Assembly: GCF_006475605.1 (NCBI RefSeq)
Contig: NZ_SSBC01000019.1
Span: 124,001-188,000 of the forward strand
Reading direction: 5' to 3'
Origin: Asticcacaulis tiandongensis
GTDB lineage: Bacteria > Pseudomonadota > Alphaproteobacteria > Caulobacterales > Caulobacteraceae
DNA: 64,000 nt
Both the position numbers and the translations under genes were made by a program. The notes below the pieces were generated by a model, which had not been told where the DNA came from, did no database searches, and worked only from the letters and a program-made list of their open reading frames with translations. Positions 45,571-54,643 of this stretch are shown here, one piece after another. Within the stretch, counting starts at the first letter, position 1. Each line of letters begins with the position of its first letter.

Positions 45571-45575
45571 GTGAT

Positions 45576-46892
45576 ATGATTTATCCGACCGCCAGACTGA
45601 TCGGGCTGATGATTGCCGGTGTGCTGATGGGCACGGGGCTGGTGTTTATTGCGCCTGCCCTGTGGTGGGTAGCGCCGGTGGCCATGATCGCGCTGCTGGT
45701 GATCGGGCTGATCGAAGGGGCGTTTGCCGTGCCGCCGTCACGCGTCAGTCTGGTGTTTCAGACGCCGAAGACGATTGGTGTGGCCAGAGACTATGTGTTT
45801 GAGTATGCGCTGACCATCGGGCGCGGGCGGTTGCCGAAACGGGCCGAGGTGCGGTGGGGGTTCAACCGGCTGCTGATCAGTCCGGCGGTGGCCGAAAGCC
45901 TTGTGTGCGATGAGGCGGGGACGCTGGCCGGGCAGTTGCAGGTTCGGGCCATGGCGCGCGGTCAGGCGGTGATTGAGAGTTTTCATGCGCGGTGGGCGGG
46001 GCCTTTGGGGCTGTGTTATGTGCAGAAAAAGGTCGTGCTGGATCGCCCGCTGACGGTGACGCCGGATATTGAAGGTGTGCAGACCGATGCCGCCGCGCTG
46101 TTTTCGCGCGATCATATCTATGGGGTGCGGGTTCAGAACCAGTTGCACAATGGGTCGGAATATCATGCCTTGCGCGAGTATGACTCGTCGCAGGACCCGC
46201 GGCGCATCGACTGGCGGTCTTCGGCGAAGCATCTGAAGCTGTTGTCGCGGGAGTTTCAGGCCGAACGTAACCATCATATCGTGCTGGCTTTTGATACCGG
46301 GCGGCTGATGGGCGAACCTTTGCAGCGCATCAAGAAGATTGACCGCGCCATCTATGCCGGTTTGCTGCTTGGTTACTGCGCCATGAAGGTTGGCGATAAT
46401 GTGCGCAGTTTCGCCTTTGCGTCGAAGCCTTATCACAATGCGCCTGCCGTGTCGGGCACAAATGGCTTCGCGATTTTGAAGGCGCAGTTATCGGCGATCG
46501 ATGATCTGCCGGAAGAGACCAATCATACCCTGGCCCTGACCGATCTCGGGTCGAAGATCGCGCGGCGGTCTTTGATTGTGCTGTTTACCGATTTCATCGA
46601 CGAGATCAGTGCTGATCTGATGGTCGAGGCCTTACAGCGGCTGAGCAAGAAGCATCTGATTGTCTTTGTGGCGTTCCGCGATGAAGGGCTGGAGGGACTG
46701 GCGGGGGCGGTGCCTGAAGCGGCAGAAGATGTGACGCGGGCGGTGTTTGCGCGGCGTCTGTTGCAGCAGCGCGAGACGGTCTATGCGACCTTGCGGCGGA
46801 TGGGGGTTGAGGTGCTGGAGGCGGAGACAGAAGCCATGGCGGTGTCGATTGTGCTGAAATATCTGGCGCTCAAGCGGGAGGATCGGTTGTGA
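45576..46892 (+). CDS. DUF58 domain protein, MoxR partner
   Basis: 438 residues. Two N-terminal transmembrane helices are followed by a beta domain, then the DUF58 segment (SEYHALREYDSSQDPRRIDWRSSAKHLKLLSREFQ, near residues 190-220) and a VWA-like fold with VLAFDTGRLM and LIVLFTDFID. It probably works with the MoxR ATPase. It begins 5 bases after a palindromic repeat. No strong ribosome-binding site is seen other than GGGGGAGG inside the repeat. Confidence 0.93.
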   Translation: MIYPTARLIGLMIAGVLMGTGLVFIAPALWWVAPVAMIALLVIGLIEGAFAVPPSRVSLVFQTPKTIGVARDYVFEYALTIGRGRLPKRAEVRWGFNRLLISPAVAESLVCDEAGTLAGQLQVRAMARGQAVIESFHARWAGPLGLCYVQKKVVLDRPLTVTPDIEGVQTDAAALFSRDHIYGVRVQNQLHNGSEYHALREYDSSQDPRRIDWRSSAKHLKLLSREFQAERNHHIVLAFDTGRLMGEPLQRIKKIDRAIYAGLLLGYCAMKVGDNVRSFAFASKPYHNAPAVSGTNGFAILKAQLSAIDDLPEETNHTLALTDLGSKIARRSLIVLFTDFIDEISADLMVEALQRLSKKHLIVFVAFRDEGLEGLAGAVPEAAEDVTRAVFARRLLQQRETVYATLRRMGVEVLEAETEAMAVSIVLKYLALKREDRL

Positions 46893-46911
46893 GCATGGCT
46901 TTAGGCAGGAT

Positions 46912-47070
46912 TGCCCCCTCCGTCGCGGACTTACGCCGCGCCACCTCCCCCGTAAACGGGGGAGGATATAAGGTCTCTGGCCCCATAAAAGAGAAGGGTT
47001 TAAGTAAGATACCCCACCACCCCTTTGCTAAAGCAAAGCGGTCCCCCTCCCCGCCGGAGGCAGGGAGGAG
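46912..47070. repeat. Family A plus family B repeats before the SpoIIM-like gene
   Basis: 46912-46971 is a family A copy nearly identical to the one at 45511 (perfect CCTCCCCCG/CGGGGGAGG stem). 47011-47070 is a family B copy like the one at 41964, with TTTGCTAAAGCAAA and GGCAGGGAGGAG. The ribosome-binding site of the next gene lies just after the B copy. Confidence 0.8.
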
Positions 47071-47087
47071 TGAAATGGGAGGCCAGT

Positions 47088-48119
47088 ATGAGTGAGGCAC
47101 AGAACCGGCCGCCGGTGTTGCAGCTCAAGAGCCAGAAGTTTCGGGAAGCGCGGGAAAAGGACTGGCGGGCGCTGGCGGCGCTGGTTGATCGGGCGGAGAA
47201 GGGTAAGCTGAAACAGTTTACGACCGAGGAACTGCTTAATCTGCCGCTGCTTTACCGTCAGGCGATTTCGTCATTATCGATGGCGCAGTCGATTTCGCTT
47301 GATCGCAATATGATCGGTTATTTGCAGGCCCTGTGTGCGCGGGCCTATGTCTCGGTCTATGGGCCGCAGGCGCGGGTGACGGAGCTTGTGGCGGGCTTTT
47401 TCGGCGATCTGGCGCGGTCAGTGCGCAAGCTGTGGGCCGAGTTCTGGCTGGCCTTTACCTGTTTCTTCCTGGGGGCCTTGGGTGGCTGGCTGATGTGCGC
47501 TTTTGATCAGAGCTGGTATACGGCGCTGGTCGGGCATTCGGCGCAGGGGCGGGATCTGATGTCTACGCCGGAGCAGCTCAGGGCGACGCTTGGCGGGGCG
47601 GAAAAAGATGACTGGCTGGCGGTGTTTTCGGTCTATCTGATGTCGAACAATACGCAGGTGGCCTTACTGGCGTTTGCGGTCGGGGTGATGGGCGGGGTGC
47701 CGACGGCGCTGTTGCTGATCATGAATGGCATGATGTTAGGCGCCATGCTGTGGCTGTTTTTCGAGCGCGGGGTAGGGGTCGAATTTGCGGCCTGGTTATC
47801 CATACATGGCACGACCGAAATACTGGCGATTTTGCTGGCCGGTGCCGCGGGTTTCTATCTGGCGCGGCGGTTGTTGTTTCCGGGGCATCTGACACGCATG
47901 GCGGCTTTGGCGCAGGCGGGCAAGGTGTCGGGCACGCTGATGCTGGGGGTTATTTTGCTGCTGGTGCTGGCGGGTATTATCGAAGGTTACGGGCGTCAGA
48001 CGATTACCGATACCGGCTGGCGGTTTGCCATAGGGGGCGGATTATTGTTGGTGTGGGTGGCTTATTTCGCGCTGGCCGGACGGGCTTTTGGCAGGAAGGC
48101 TGTGCGGGATGGCCGCTAA
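47088..48119 (+). CDS. Stage II sporulation protein M-like membrane protein
   Basis: 343 residues. After a soluble N-terminal part come several transmembrane helices with the SpoIIM-like segment (MSNNTQVALLAFAVGVMGGVPTALLLIMNGMMLGAML) and IHGTTEILAILLAGAAG, as in the SpoIIM/DUF95 family. In non-sporulating bacteria its role is unknown, but it recurs with MoxR, DUF58 and RDD genes. GGGAGG stands 5 bases before the ATG at 47088. It overlaps the RDD gene by 11 bases. Confidence 0.85.
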   Translation: MSEAQNRPPVLQLKSQKFREAREKDWRALAALVDRAEKGKLKQFTTEELLNLPLLYRQAISSLSMAQSISLDRNMIGYLQALCARAYVSVYGPQARVTELVAGFFGDLARSVRKLWAEFWLAFTCFFLGALGGWLMCAFDQSWYTALVGHSAQGRDLMSTPEQLRATLGGAEKDDWLAVFSVYLMSNNTQVALLAFAVGVMGGVPTALLLIMNGMMLGAMLWLFFERGVGVEFAAWLSIHGTTEILAILLAGAAGFYLARRLLFPGHLTRMAALAQAGKVSGTLMLGVILLLVLAGIIEGYGRQTITDTGWRFAIGGGLLLVWVAYFALAGRAFGRKAVRDGR

Positions 48120-49059
48120 GGGGAAAAAAGAGCGCGATCTGATGGGGGGCAGCGTCTCGCAGGCCATGGGCAGCGAGGCGGGGCTGAGGACGGTGATCAC
48201 CACGCCCGAAGGCGTCAGGCTGGCGTTTAAGGCGGCGGATTTCGGTACGCGGCTCGGGGCGTTTCTGCTTGATTATCTGATCATGATCCTGATCCCCATC
48301 GGGATGGTGATCCTGTATCTGGTGCTGCCGCTGCCTTATCTGATGAAGGTGGAAAACTGGAACGGGCCGATGGTGCAGTTCCTTATCATCCTGTTCCTGA
48401 TCATGCTGTTTTTCGTGCGCAGCGGCTATTTCATGTTCTTTGAAATGGGGCCGAGGGCGGCGACGCCCGGAAAACGGGTGATGAAGATCCGCGTTATTGC
48501 CCATGACGGCGGGCATCTGACGCCGTCGATGGTCGTGACGCGCAATGTGCTCAGGGAGGTCGAGTTCTATCTGCCGCTGACGCTGGCGGCGTCGATCAGT
48601 AACAGCGGAGGCAGTGGCTGGGCGATATTTGCGGCGCTGATCTGGACGGTCGGGGTGGCCTTGTTGCCGTTGTTTAACAAACAGCAGGCGCGGCTGGGGG
48701 ATTTCCTTGGCGGGACGCGGGTGGTGCATGTGCCGCGCGAGGTCTTAAGCTATGACCTCGTCAATCTTGAGGTCGAACGCAAGGTCGGGATCGTGTTTAC
48801 GCCTGAGCAGGTGGCGGCCTATGGCGAGAAGGAATTGCAGGTGCTGGAGACGGTGTTGCGTGAACGGCGTCCGGCGACCCTGACGGCGGTGGCCGAGCGG
48901 ATCAGGAAGCGGATCGATTATAATGTGCCGTCCGATCCGCGCGATATTGCGCCGGACGAGACGTTCCTTAAGGCCTATTATGCGGCGCTGAGGACGCATC
49001 TGGAGCATCGGATGCTGCTCGGGCGGCGGCGCAAGGACAAGTTTGACGAGACGCGGTAG
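48109..49059 (+). CDS. RDD family membrane protein
   Basis: 316 residues with the RDD motif pattern near residue 55 (ADFGTRLGAFLLDYLIMILIPIGMVI) and later helices, including ATPGKRVMKIRVI. RDD proteins are small membrane proteins, some acting as sodium/proton or peptide transporters. GGAAGG stands about 9 bases before the ATG at 48109, inside the SpoIIM-like gene; an ATG at 48142 is possible. It is the last gene of the MoxR operon. Confidence 0.85.
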   Translation: MAAKGKKERDLMGGSVSQAMGSEAGLRTVITTPEGVRLAFKAADFGTRLGAFLLDYLIMILIPIGMVILYLVLPLPYLMKVENWNGPMVQFLIILFLIMLFFVRSGYFMFFEMGPRAATPGKRVMKIRVIAHDGGHLTPSMVVTRNVLREVEFYLPLTLAASISNSGGSGWAIFAALIWTVGVALLPLFNKQQARLGDFLGGTRVVHVPREVLSYDLVNLEVERKVGIVFTPEQVAAYGEKELQVLETVLRERRPATLTAVAERIRKRIDYNVPSDPRDIAPDETFLKAYYAALRTHLEHRMLLGRRRKDKFDETR

Positions 49060-49070
49060 GTAAAGAAAAA

Positions 49071-49112
49071 CACCCCTCACCCCTGCCCTCTCCCCTGAAG
49101 GGAGAGGGGGAA
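49071..49112. repeat. Family C palindromic repeat
   Basis: CACCCCTCACCCCTGCCCT followed by the palindrome CTCTCCCCTGAAGGGAGAG and GGGGAA. It lies between convergent genes and could act as a terminator. A second copy is at 54332. Confidence 0.65.
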
Positions 49113-49119
49113 TGCCCTG

Positions 49120-49869
49120 CTACTCAAAGACAGCGGCGGTGGCTTCGGGGGCGTTGCCTTCTTTGGATTCACGCAAAACCACATAGATAACAACGGTGAA
49201 GACGGTGCTGATCAGGGTATAGAGGCCTTCGATGATCGAGTTCAGGCCGATGATCAGGGCCGGTGACTGGCTGGCGAAGATCATGCTGACGGCCTGAATG
49301 ATGCCGCCGAAAATGGCACCGAAAATGGCAATCAGAAGGAAGATCAAAAGGATCGCCCAGCGGTGGTTTTTGGTCAGTTCCCAGCTGCGTTTCAGAGCGT
49401 CGGTAATGCCGGTGCGGCTTTCGGCGACATAGGCCGGAATGGCAACCGACAGGGCCACTGATACGATTATGCCCGGTATGATCAGCAGGATAAAGCCGAG
49501 CATAATCGCCAGACCGCACAGAACCATGACAATGAACAGCGGGACAATATTGATCAGGCTGCGTTTCAGGGCGGGGCCAATGTCGAAGGGCCGGTTAACC
49601 GCACGCGTGACGGTCAGTTCGGTCACTACGGACATGTTGATAAAATAAAACAACATCGACAACACACCGAACGCGATCATGGCCATGACCTGTTCACCGC
49701 CCCAGGCTTGGGGGTTGTTCACATCAAGGCCGCTGGTGGTATAGAAAATGGCGGCGCTTAGCCCCACTGGAATGGCATAGGTCAGAAGGCCGGTGAGCAG
49801 AAGCAAGGCGAAGTTCTGGCCGATAAGGGTGAAGCTGCGTGAGAACACGTTGGCGATGGTGAAGGTCAT
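49120..49869 (-). CDS. Multi-pass membrane protein, GDPD-membrane-domain-like (copy 1)
   Basis: 249 residues with about six hydrophobic helices and a conserved opening (FTIANVFSRSFTLIGQNFALLLLTGLLTYAIPVG). The middle has GFILLIIPGIIVSVALSVAIPAYVAES followed by ALKRSWELTKNHRW, as in glycerophosphodiester-phosphodiesterase membrane domains and YciC-like proteins. No catalytic domain is attached. CAGGAG stands 8 bases before the ATG. It is a paralog of the next gene. Confidence 0.7.
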   Translation of the reverse strand: MTFTIANVFSRSFTLIGQNFALLLLTGLLTYAIPVGLSAAIFYTTSGLDVNNPQAWGGEQVMAMIAFGVLSMLFYFINMSVVTELTVTRAVNRPFDIGPALKRSLINIVPLFIVMVLCGLAIMLGFILLIIPGIIVSVALSVAIPAYVAESRTGITDALKRSWELTKNHRWAILLIFLLIAIFGAIFGGIIQAVSMIFASQSPALIIGLNSIIEGLYTLISTVFTVVIYVVLRESKEGNAPEATAAVFE

Positions 49870-49916
49870 GAAGTCGCGCTCCTGAAACAGTCCAAGTCTG
49901 GCATGATTTGCGATTA

Positions 49917-50654
49917 TTAGTCAAAGACTGCTGCGGTCACCTCAGGGGTGTGGCCTTCTTTTACTTGGCGCAGGGTGGTGTAGATGAAGAAGAAAAAGAC
50001 AGCTAAAATGATTGAACCCAGACTCGAGGTCAATGCTCGTGCGAGCGCGGTTATCAGAGTGTTATCAAGGTAACTGACGAGAGCACTCTCGATGGAGGAT
50101 AAAAGGATCAGACCTATAAGCGGGGGAATAAGTGTAAACATAATGTCGACACGGTAATTTTCCGTGAGCTTCCAGCTTCGTTTTACCGCAATGACTAACC
50201 CCTTGCGGGCTTCACAGATATAGGCCTGAATGGCAACGCTTAGGCCGAGTGCGACGATAATCCCCGGAATAATCATCACCATTATTCCCAGAGAAGTCAT
50301 TACAGTCCAAATAACTGACAATATGAAGACAGGCAGCATATAGAGGAAGCCCTGTCTCAAGATATGGCTGAGGCTGAAATCTGCACCGGAAATGCGGGTG
50401 CTCAAAAACAGGGTTAAAACAGCTAAATTAAAAGCGCCTAAAAGGGCTTCTGGTACGGCGCTGAAGGGGGTGGCGATGGTCAGGGCTTCGCTTGAGAGAA
50501 AAGGGATAATAACAGCGTTCTGCAAAAACGGAACAAAAGATAACAGGAACGACGGGACCGCGAGGCACAGAACCGTGAGGCCTATCAGAATGCCGGCGTT
50601 TTGCGACAGAAAGCTGTAACTTCGGGAATAAACCGTACCGATTTTGAACTTCAT
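49917..50654 (-). CDS. Multi-pass membrane protein, paralog (copy 2)
   Basis: 245 residues, same plan as the previous protein: opening FKIGTVYSRSYSFLSQNAGILIG, the stretch MIIPGIIVALGLSVAIQAYICEARKG, AVKRSWKLTENYRVDI, and the same C-terminal motif (REVKEG/EVTAAVF). The two are tandem duplicates, 47 bp apart. This copy is more AT-rich than its neighbour, which suggests different age or origin. Its promoter is shared with the divergent TetR gene. Confidence 0.7.
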   Translation of the reverse strand: MKFKIGTVYSRSYSFLSQNAGILIGLTVLCLAVPSFLLSFVPFLQNAVIIPFLSSEALTIATPFSAVPEALLGAFNLAVLTLFLSTRISGADFSLSHILRQGFLYMLPVFILSVIWTVMTSLGIMVMIIPGIIVALGLSVAIQAYICEARKGLVIAVKRSWKLTENYRVDIMFTLIPPLIGLILLSSIESALVSYLDNTLITALARALTSSLGSIILAVFFFFIYTTLRQVKEGHTPEVTAAVFD

Positions 50655-50723
50655 GACACCCCCTGCGGCCCGTTGTTGCGGTAAAATCTGACATGATAGC
50701 GTCCGATCGGCAAGGGCATAATA

Positions 50724-50752
50724 TTGACAGAACAGACGAGTCTGTTCAGTTT
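50724..50752. promoter_or_regulatory. TetR operator overlapping a -35 element
   Basis: TTGACA (50724-50729) is followed directly by the perfect palindrome GAACAGACGAGTCTGTTC (50730-50747), 11 bases before the TetR ATG. Binding would block the promoter, so autorepression is likely. Confidence 0.65.
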
Positions 50753-50758
50753 TGGTGC

Positions 50759-51346
50759 ATGAGTCAGATTGCTGTTAAAGATCGTATTATTGCTACGGCC
50801 CTTGGGCTGTTTTATACGCACGGGTTACGCGCCACGGGTGTTGACCGCATCATCCGTGAGTCAGGGGTGGCCAAGGCCAGTTTTTACCGTCATTTCCCAT
50901 CCAAAGACCTGCTGATTGCCGAGGTGTTGCGGCATTGGCATGAGGCGGATTTTGCCGCCTTGAGGCAGGCGGTTGAGGCGGTGGAGCCGAAGCTCAGGCC
51001 GCTTGAGGTGTTTAATGTGCTTAGTGAACGGGCGCAGGCCGAGGGCTATCGCGGCTGTGCGCTGAATAATGCGGTGGCCGAATTGGCGGACAGGTCGCAT
51101 GCGGGCTTTGGGTTTGTGGTTGAGGCCAGGGCCGAAATCCGGCAATGGTTCGAGGCGCTGTTGTCAGAGGCCGGATTTACCGATATGGCGGCGGAACTGT
51201 CTCAGGAATGGTTGCTGCTTTATGACGGGGCGCTGACGGTGGCGTTACGGCAACCGGCGGCGGGACGGGTGGCCTATGTCACCGCCGAGCGCGTGTTGCA
51301 GCAAATTCAGCTTAAACGTTTGTTGAGTAGGAGCCTCGCGCAATAG
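50759..51346 (+). CDS. TetR family transcriptional regulator
   Basis: 195 residues. The N-terminal TetR helix-turn-helix is clear (TALGLFYTHGLRATGVDRIIRESGVAKASFYRHFPSKD). The C-terminal ligand domain has no recognisable ligand signature beyond GCALNNAVAEL, which resembles TetR_C proteins of the LmrA/YxaF-like kind. I use the ATG at 50759 (MSQIAVKDRII), since upstream residues run through the operator. The adjacent genes are a membrane protein and a GGDEF-EAL gene, neither a typical target. Confidence 0.9.
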   Translation: MSQIAVKDRIIATALGLFYTHGLRATGVDRIIRESGVAKASFYRHFPSKDLLIAEVLRHWHEADFAALRQAVEAVEPKLRPLEVFNVLSERAQAEGYRGCALNNAVAELADRSHAGFGFVVEARAEIRQWFEALLSEAGFTDMAAELSQEWLLLYDGALTVALRQPAAGRVAYVTAERVLQQIQLKRLLSRSLAQ

Positions 51347-51509
51347 CAATGCTGCGGCAGGATTGTATTTTGTGCGCCGTTTGCAATTGGCGGTTGATTT
51401 CCGTCGTTTTCCTATTAACCCTATAAAAATCAGTAGCCTGTAAAAGTCCTGCGTGCCCGAGTGAACACCTCAGGCGAAGCCATAATGCAAAATGCAGGAT
51501 AGGGTGAAT

Positions 51510-54296
51510 ATGTACAGAGTTTTGGCATGTCTGCGGGATCAGCACGACTGGGTGCTGGTGGGGCTTGCGGCGCTGGTGTGCGTGGTCTCGAGTGTGACGG
51601 CGGTTATTCTGACGCGCCGCGCGGTGGCTTCGGAGCGCAAATCTCGTATCAAATGGGTGCTGACGGCGGGGGCCGCCGGTGGGTTCGGCATCTGGGCAAC
51701 CCACTTCATTGCCATGATGGCCTATGATCCCGGTGTTCTGGCCGGATATGACGGGCCGATGACTTTTATGTCCCTGATACTGGCCATGGCCCTTACCGGT
51801 GCGGGTATTGCGCTGGTGGCGACCCATGCTGACCGCCGCGTGCGGGTCGCGGGTGGCGCGCTGGTCGGGGCGGGCATTGCCGCCATGCATTTTACCGGAA
51901 TGTTTGCCCTGAGAGCGCCTGGCTATATTGTCTGGGCGCCTGATCTGGTGGTGGTATCGGTTGTGGCGGGCATGGTTCTGGCCGCCTGCGCCTTTGGGCT
52001 GATTTCGAAAAACGGAGGCTGGCGTCAGACGACCGCGGCGGCCCTGTTGATGGTTGTGGCGATTGTCGCGCACCATTTTATCGCCATGGGCGCGGTCACT
52101 ATGATGCCTGACCCGTTGCGGGCGACCGGCGGGACGCTTTTGTCATCCGATACGCTGTCGGCGGTGCTGGCGACGGTGGCCATGGGGGTTATGACCCTGT
52201 GTATGGGGGCGGTGATCTCAAATCGCCGGATGGAAGAAAAGGAACGGCATTTCCGCACGCTGGTTGAGGCGGTCAATGACTATGCCATCTATATGCTTGA
52301 TCCCGATGGTCGGGTCAGTAACTGGAATGCCGGTGCGCATCGCTTCAAGGGCTATTCGGCGGCAGAGATTGTCGGCCGTCGCTTTGATGTCTTTTATCCC
52401 GAAGCCCAGCGCCGTGCTGGTAAACCGCAACGAGCGCTCAAGCTGGCGCTCGATAAGGGGCGGTTCGAGGAAGAAGGCTTGCGGGTACGCAAGGATGGCT
52501 CAAGTTTTTACGCCCATGTCATTATTACGCCTATTCGTGATGATGCCGGGACATTGCTCGGCTTTGCCAAGGTGACGCAGGACGTTACCCAGAGAAAGGC
52601 CGATCAGACACGTCTGGCGCAAACCGCCTATAATCTGGATGTTGCGCTTAAGCACATGTCGCAGGGTCTGCTTTTGTTTGATGCCGAGGAGCGTCTGGTG
52701 CTGGGTAATCCGCGTGCGCCTGAGATTTTCGGCATTGAGGCGACCTGTCTGGCGCCGGGGGCGGGGTTTAAAGACCTGTTGCGGCTGGTGATCAGGGCCG
52801 ATCCCAATTTCAGCGACGAGCTGCTTGAGGAACGCTATGGCGTGCATCGTAACCTGATCGATCAGGATGACGGGGGCACGATTATCAGCGAAATACGCCA
52901 GGACTGCATTGTCCAGATATCGCATCGTCCGATGAGTGACGGCGGCTGGGTGACCACCATTGCCGACATCACCGAGCGTCGTCGTGACGAGGAGCGCATT
53001 CACCATATGGCGCAGCATGACGGTCTGACCGGATTGCCGAACCGTGTGCACTTCAACCGCCGACTTGATGAGGCGCTGGAGTGGGCGCCGCGCACGGGCA
53101 ACAAGGTGGCGGCGGTGGCCATTGACCTTGACCGGTTCAAGGAAATCAATGACCTGCGGGGGCATGCGGCCGGTGATACCGTGTTGCAGACCATCTCGGC
53201 ACGTCTGGGTGACATGCTGGGGGAGGGCGAATTTGCCGCGCGTCTGGGGGGCGATGAATTTGCCTGCATCAAGTATTTCTCGGATTCGCGGCATCTGTCG
53301 GAGTTTCTTGAGCGGATTCAGGCGGCTTTGTATACGGCGATTGATCTTGACGGGTTCGAGGTATCGCCCGGCGGGTCTTTGGGGGTGGCGATCTATCCCG
53401 ATGATGCGAAGGATCGCGAAACCCTGATGAATAATGCCGATCTGGCGCTGTATCGCGCCAAGTCGAATCCGACGGAGTCGGTGTGCTTCTATGAGGCACG
53501 CATGGATGAGGCGGCGCGCGATCGTCGCGCATTGGCCAAAGACCTGTGGGAAGCGGTGAAGCTTGATCAGTTTACCCTGCATTATCAGGTGCAGAAGTCG
53601 GTCACCACGCAGGAAGTCATGGGCTATGAGGCGCTGCTGCGCTGGAAGCATCCGGTCAGGGGCAATGTCTCGCCGGCGGATTTCATTCCGGTGGCCGAAG
53701 AATGTGGCGTGATCATCGATATTGGTGAGTGGGTCTTGCGTACCGCCTGCGCCGAAGCGGCCAAATGGCCGGAGCATGTGCGCATTGCCGTCAATCTGTC
53801 GCCGGTGCAACTCAATGGCCCCGATCTGGTGCGCAAGGTGCATGAGATTCTGATCGAGACCGGATTGTCGCCCAAGCGGCTGGAGCTTGAGATCACTGAG
53901 ACGACCATTATCGGCGACAAGGTGCGCGCCCTGCATCTCTTACGTCAGATCAAGGCGCTGGGGGTCAGTATTGCCATTGACGATTTTGGCACCGGCTATT
54001 CGTCACTCGATACGCTCAATTCCTTCCCGTTCGACAAGATCAAGATCGACCGTTCGTTCCTGATGGAGGCCGAACAAAGCCCGCAGGCACGCGCCATTAT
54101 CCGCGCCATTCTGGCGCTGGGTAAGAGTCTTGAGGTGCCGGTTCTGGCGGAAGGGGTCGAAACCGAAAGCCAGCTGGGGCTGTTGCAGTCGGAAGGCTGT
54201 GACGAGGCGCAGGGCTATTATCTCGGGCGGCCAGCCCCGATTGTGGCGGCGGATATGGCACGGGAAATGGCCTATAAGCAGAAGGCGGCGGTTTGA
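51510..54296 (+). CDS. MHYT-PAS-GGDEF-EAL cyclic-di-GMP signalling protein
   Basis: 928 residues. The first 240 are an MHYT membrane sensor with three conserved motifs (ATHFIAMMAY, AMHFTGM, AHHFIAMGAV), proposed to bind metals and sense oxygen, CO or NO. Then one PAS domain with N-terminal NDYAIYMLDPDGRVSNWNAGA, a second PAS-like region, a GGDEF domain (RLGGDEFACI, no RxxD site), and an EAL domain with intact catalytic positions (YEALLRWKHP, VNLSPVQL, EITETTII, IDDFGTGYSSL, EGVETE). The start is the ATG at 51510; an ATG at 51492 is an alternative. It is the second such protein in the window. Confidence 0.93.
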   Translation: MYRVLACLRDQHDWVLVGLAALVCVVSSVTAVILTRRAVASERKSRIKWVLTAGAAGGFGIWATHFIAMMAYDPGVLAGYDGPMTFMSLILAMALTGAGIALVATHADRRVRVAGGALVGAGIAAMHFTGMFALRAPGYIVWAPDLVVVSVVAGMVLAACAFGLISKNGGWRQTTAAALLMVVAIVAHHFIAMGAVTMMPDPLRATGGTLLSSDTLSAVLATVAMGVMTLCMGAVISNRRMEEKERHFRTLVEAVNDYAIYMLDPDGRVSNWNAGAHRFKGYSAAEIVGRRFDVFYPEAQRRAGKPQRALKLALDKGRFEEEGLRVRKDGSSFYAHVIITPIRDDAGTLLGFAKVTQDVTQRKADQTRLAQTAYNLDVALKHMSQGLLLFDAEERLVLGNPRAPEIFGIEATCLAPGAGFKDLLRLVIRADPNFSDELLEERYGVHRNLIDQDDGGTIISEIRQDCIVQISHRPMSDGGWVTTIADITERRRDEERIHHMAQHDGLTGLPNRVHFNRRLDEALEWAPRTGNKVAAVAIDLDRFKEINDLRGHAAGDTVLQTISARLGDMLGEGEFAARLGGDEFACIKYFSDSRHLSEFLERIQAALYTAIDLDGFEVSPGGSLGVAIYPDDAKDRETLMNNADLALYRAKSNPTESVCFYEARMDEAARDRRALAKDLWEAVKLDQFTLHYQVQKSVTTQEVMGYEALLRWKHPVRGNVSPADFIPVAEECGVIIDIGEWVLRTACAEAAKWPEHVRIAVNLSPVQLNGPDLVRKVHEILIETGLSPKRLELEITETTIIGDKVRALHLLRQIKALGVSIAIDDFGTGYSSLDTLNSFPFDKIKIDRSFLMEAEQSPQARAIIRAILALGKSLEVPVLAEGVETESQLGLLQSEGCDEAQGYYLGRPAPIVAADMAREMAYKQKAAV

Positions 54297-54331
54297 GGGG
54301 ACGTTGCTTGCTCCTCACGCAGTTTCTCTTT

Positions 54332-54438
54332 GCCCCTCACCCCAGCCCTCTCCCCTGAGGGGAGAGGGGGAAGTAAGAAACCCCACCACCCCGACCGTAA
54401 CGGTCGCGGTCCCCCTCCCCATCTGAGATGGGGAGGTA
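54332..54438. repeat. Family C and variant family B repeats in the gap before the RND gene
   Basis: 54332-54372 is family C (CTCTCCCCTGAGGGGAGAG). 54380-54438 is a family B variant: ACCCCACCACCCC, the palindrome CCGACCGTAACGGTCG, then GTCCCCCTCCCCATCTGAG and ATGGGGAGG. The rest of the 54297-54643 gap is AT-richer and probably holds the RND promoter; nothing firm was seen. Confidence 0.65.
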
Positions 54439-54643
54439 TGGGAAGAGACTCTTCCGGACGTGAGAGGGGGGATAAAAATGCAATCTTTTCGCAACTTTGT
54501 GCGACGGATCGGGCATTTCCTCACGTAAAAGGCAGTGGGGATATGGTATGAGCTGAGGCTGTGGCCGGATCGGTTAATCGGTCGGGACGTAAGCTTGTAC
54601 CACCGAAATGATGCCGCCGCCTGTATGCGGCTGGAAGGACTGC

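Noticed and set aside
45484-45575. Palindrome between moxR and DUF58 as an operon-ending terminator
   Set aside because: The stem is not followed by a T run, and the same element occurs in many other gaps, so it is better explained as a repeat.
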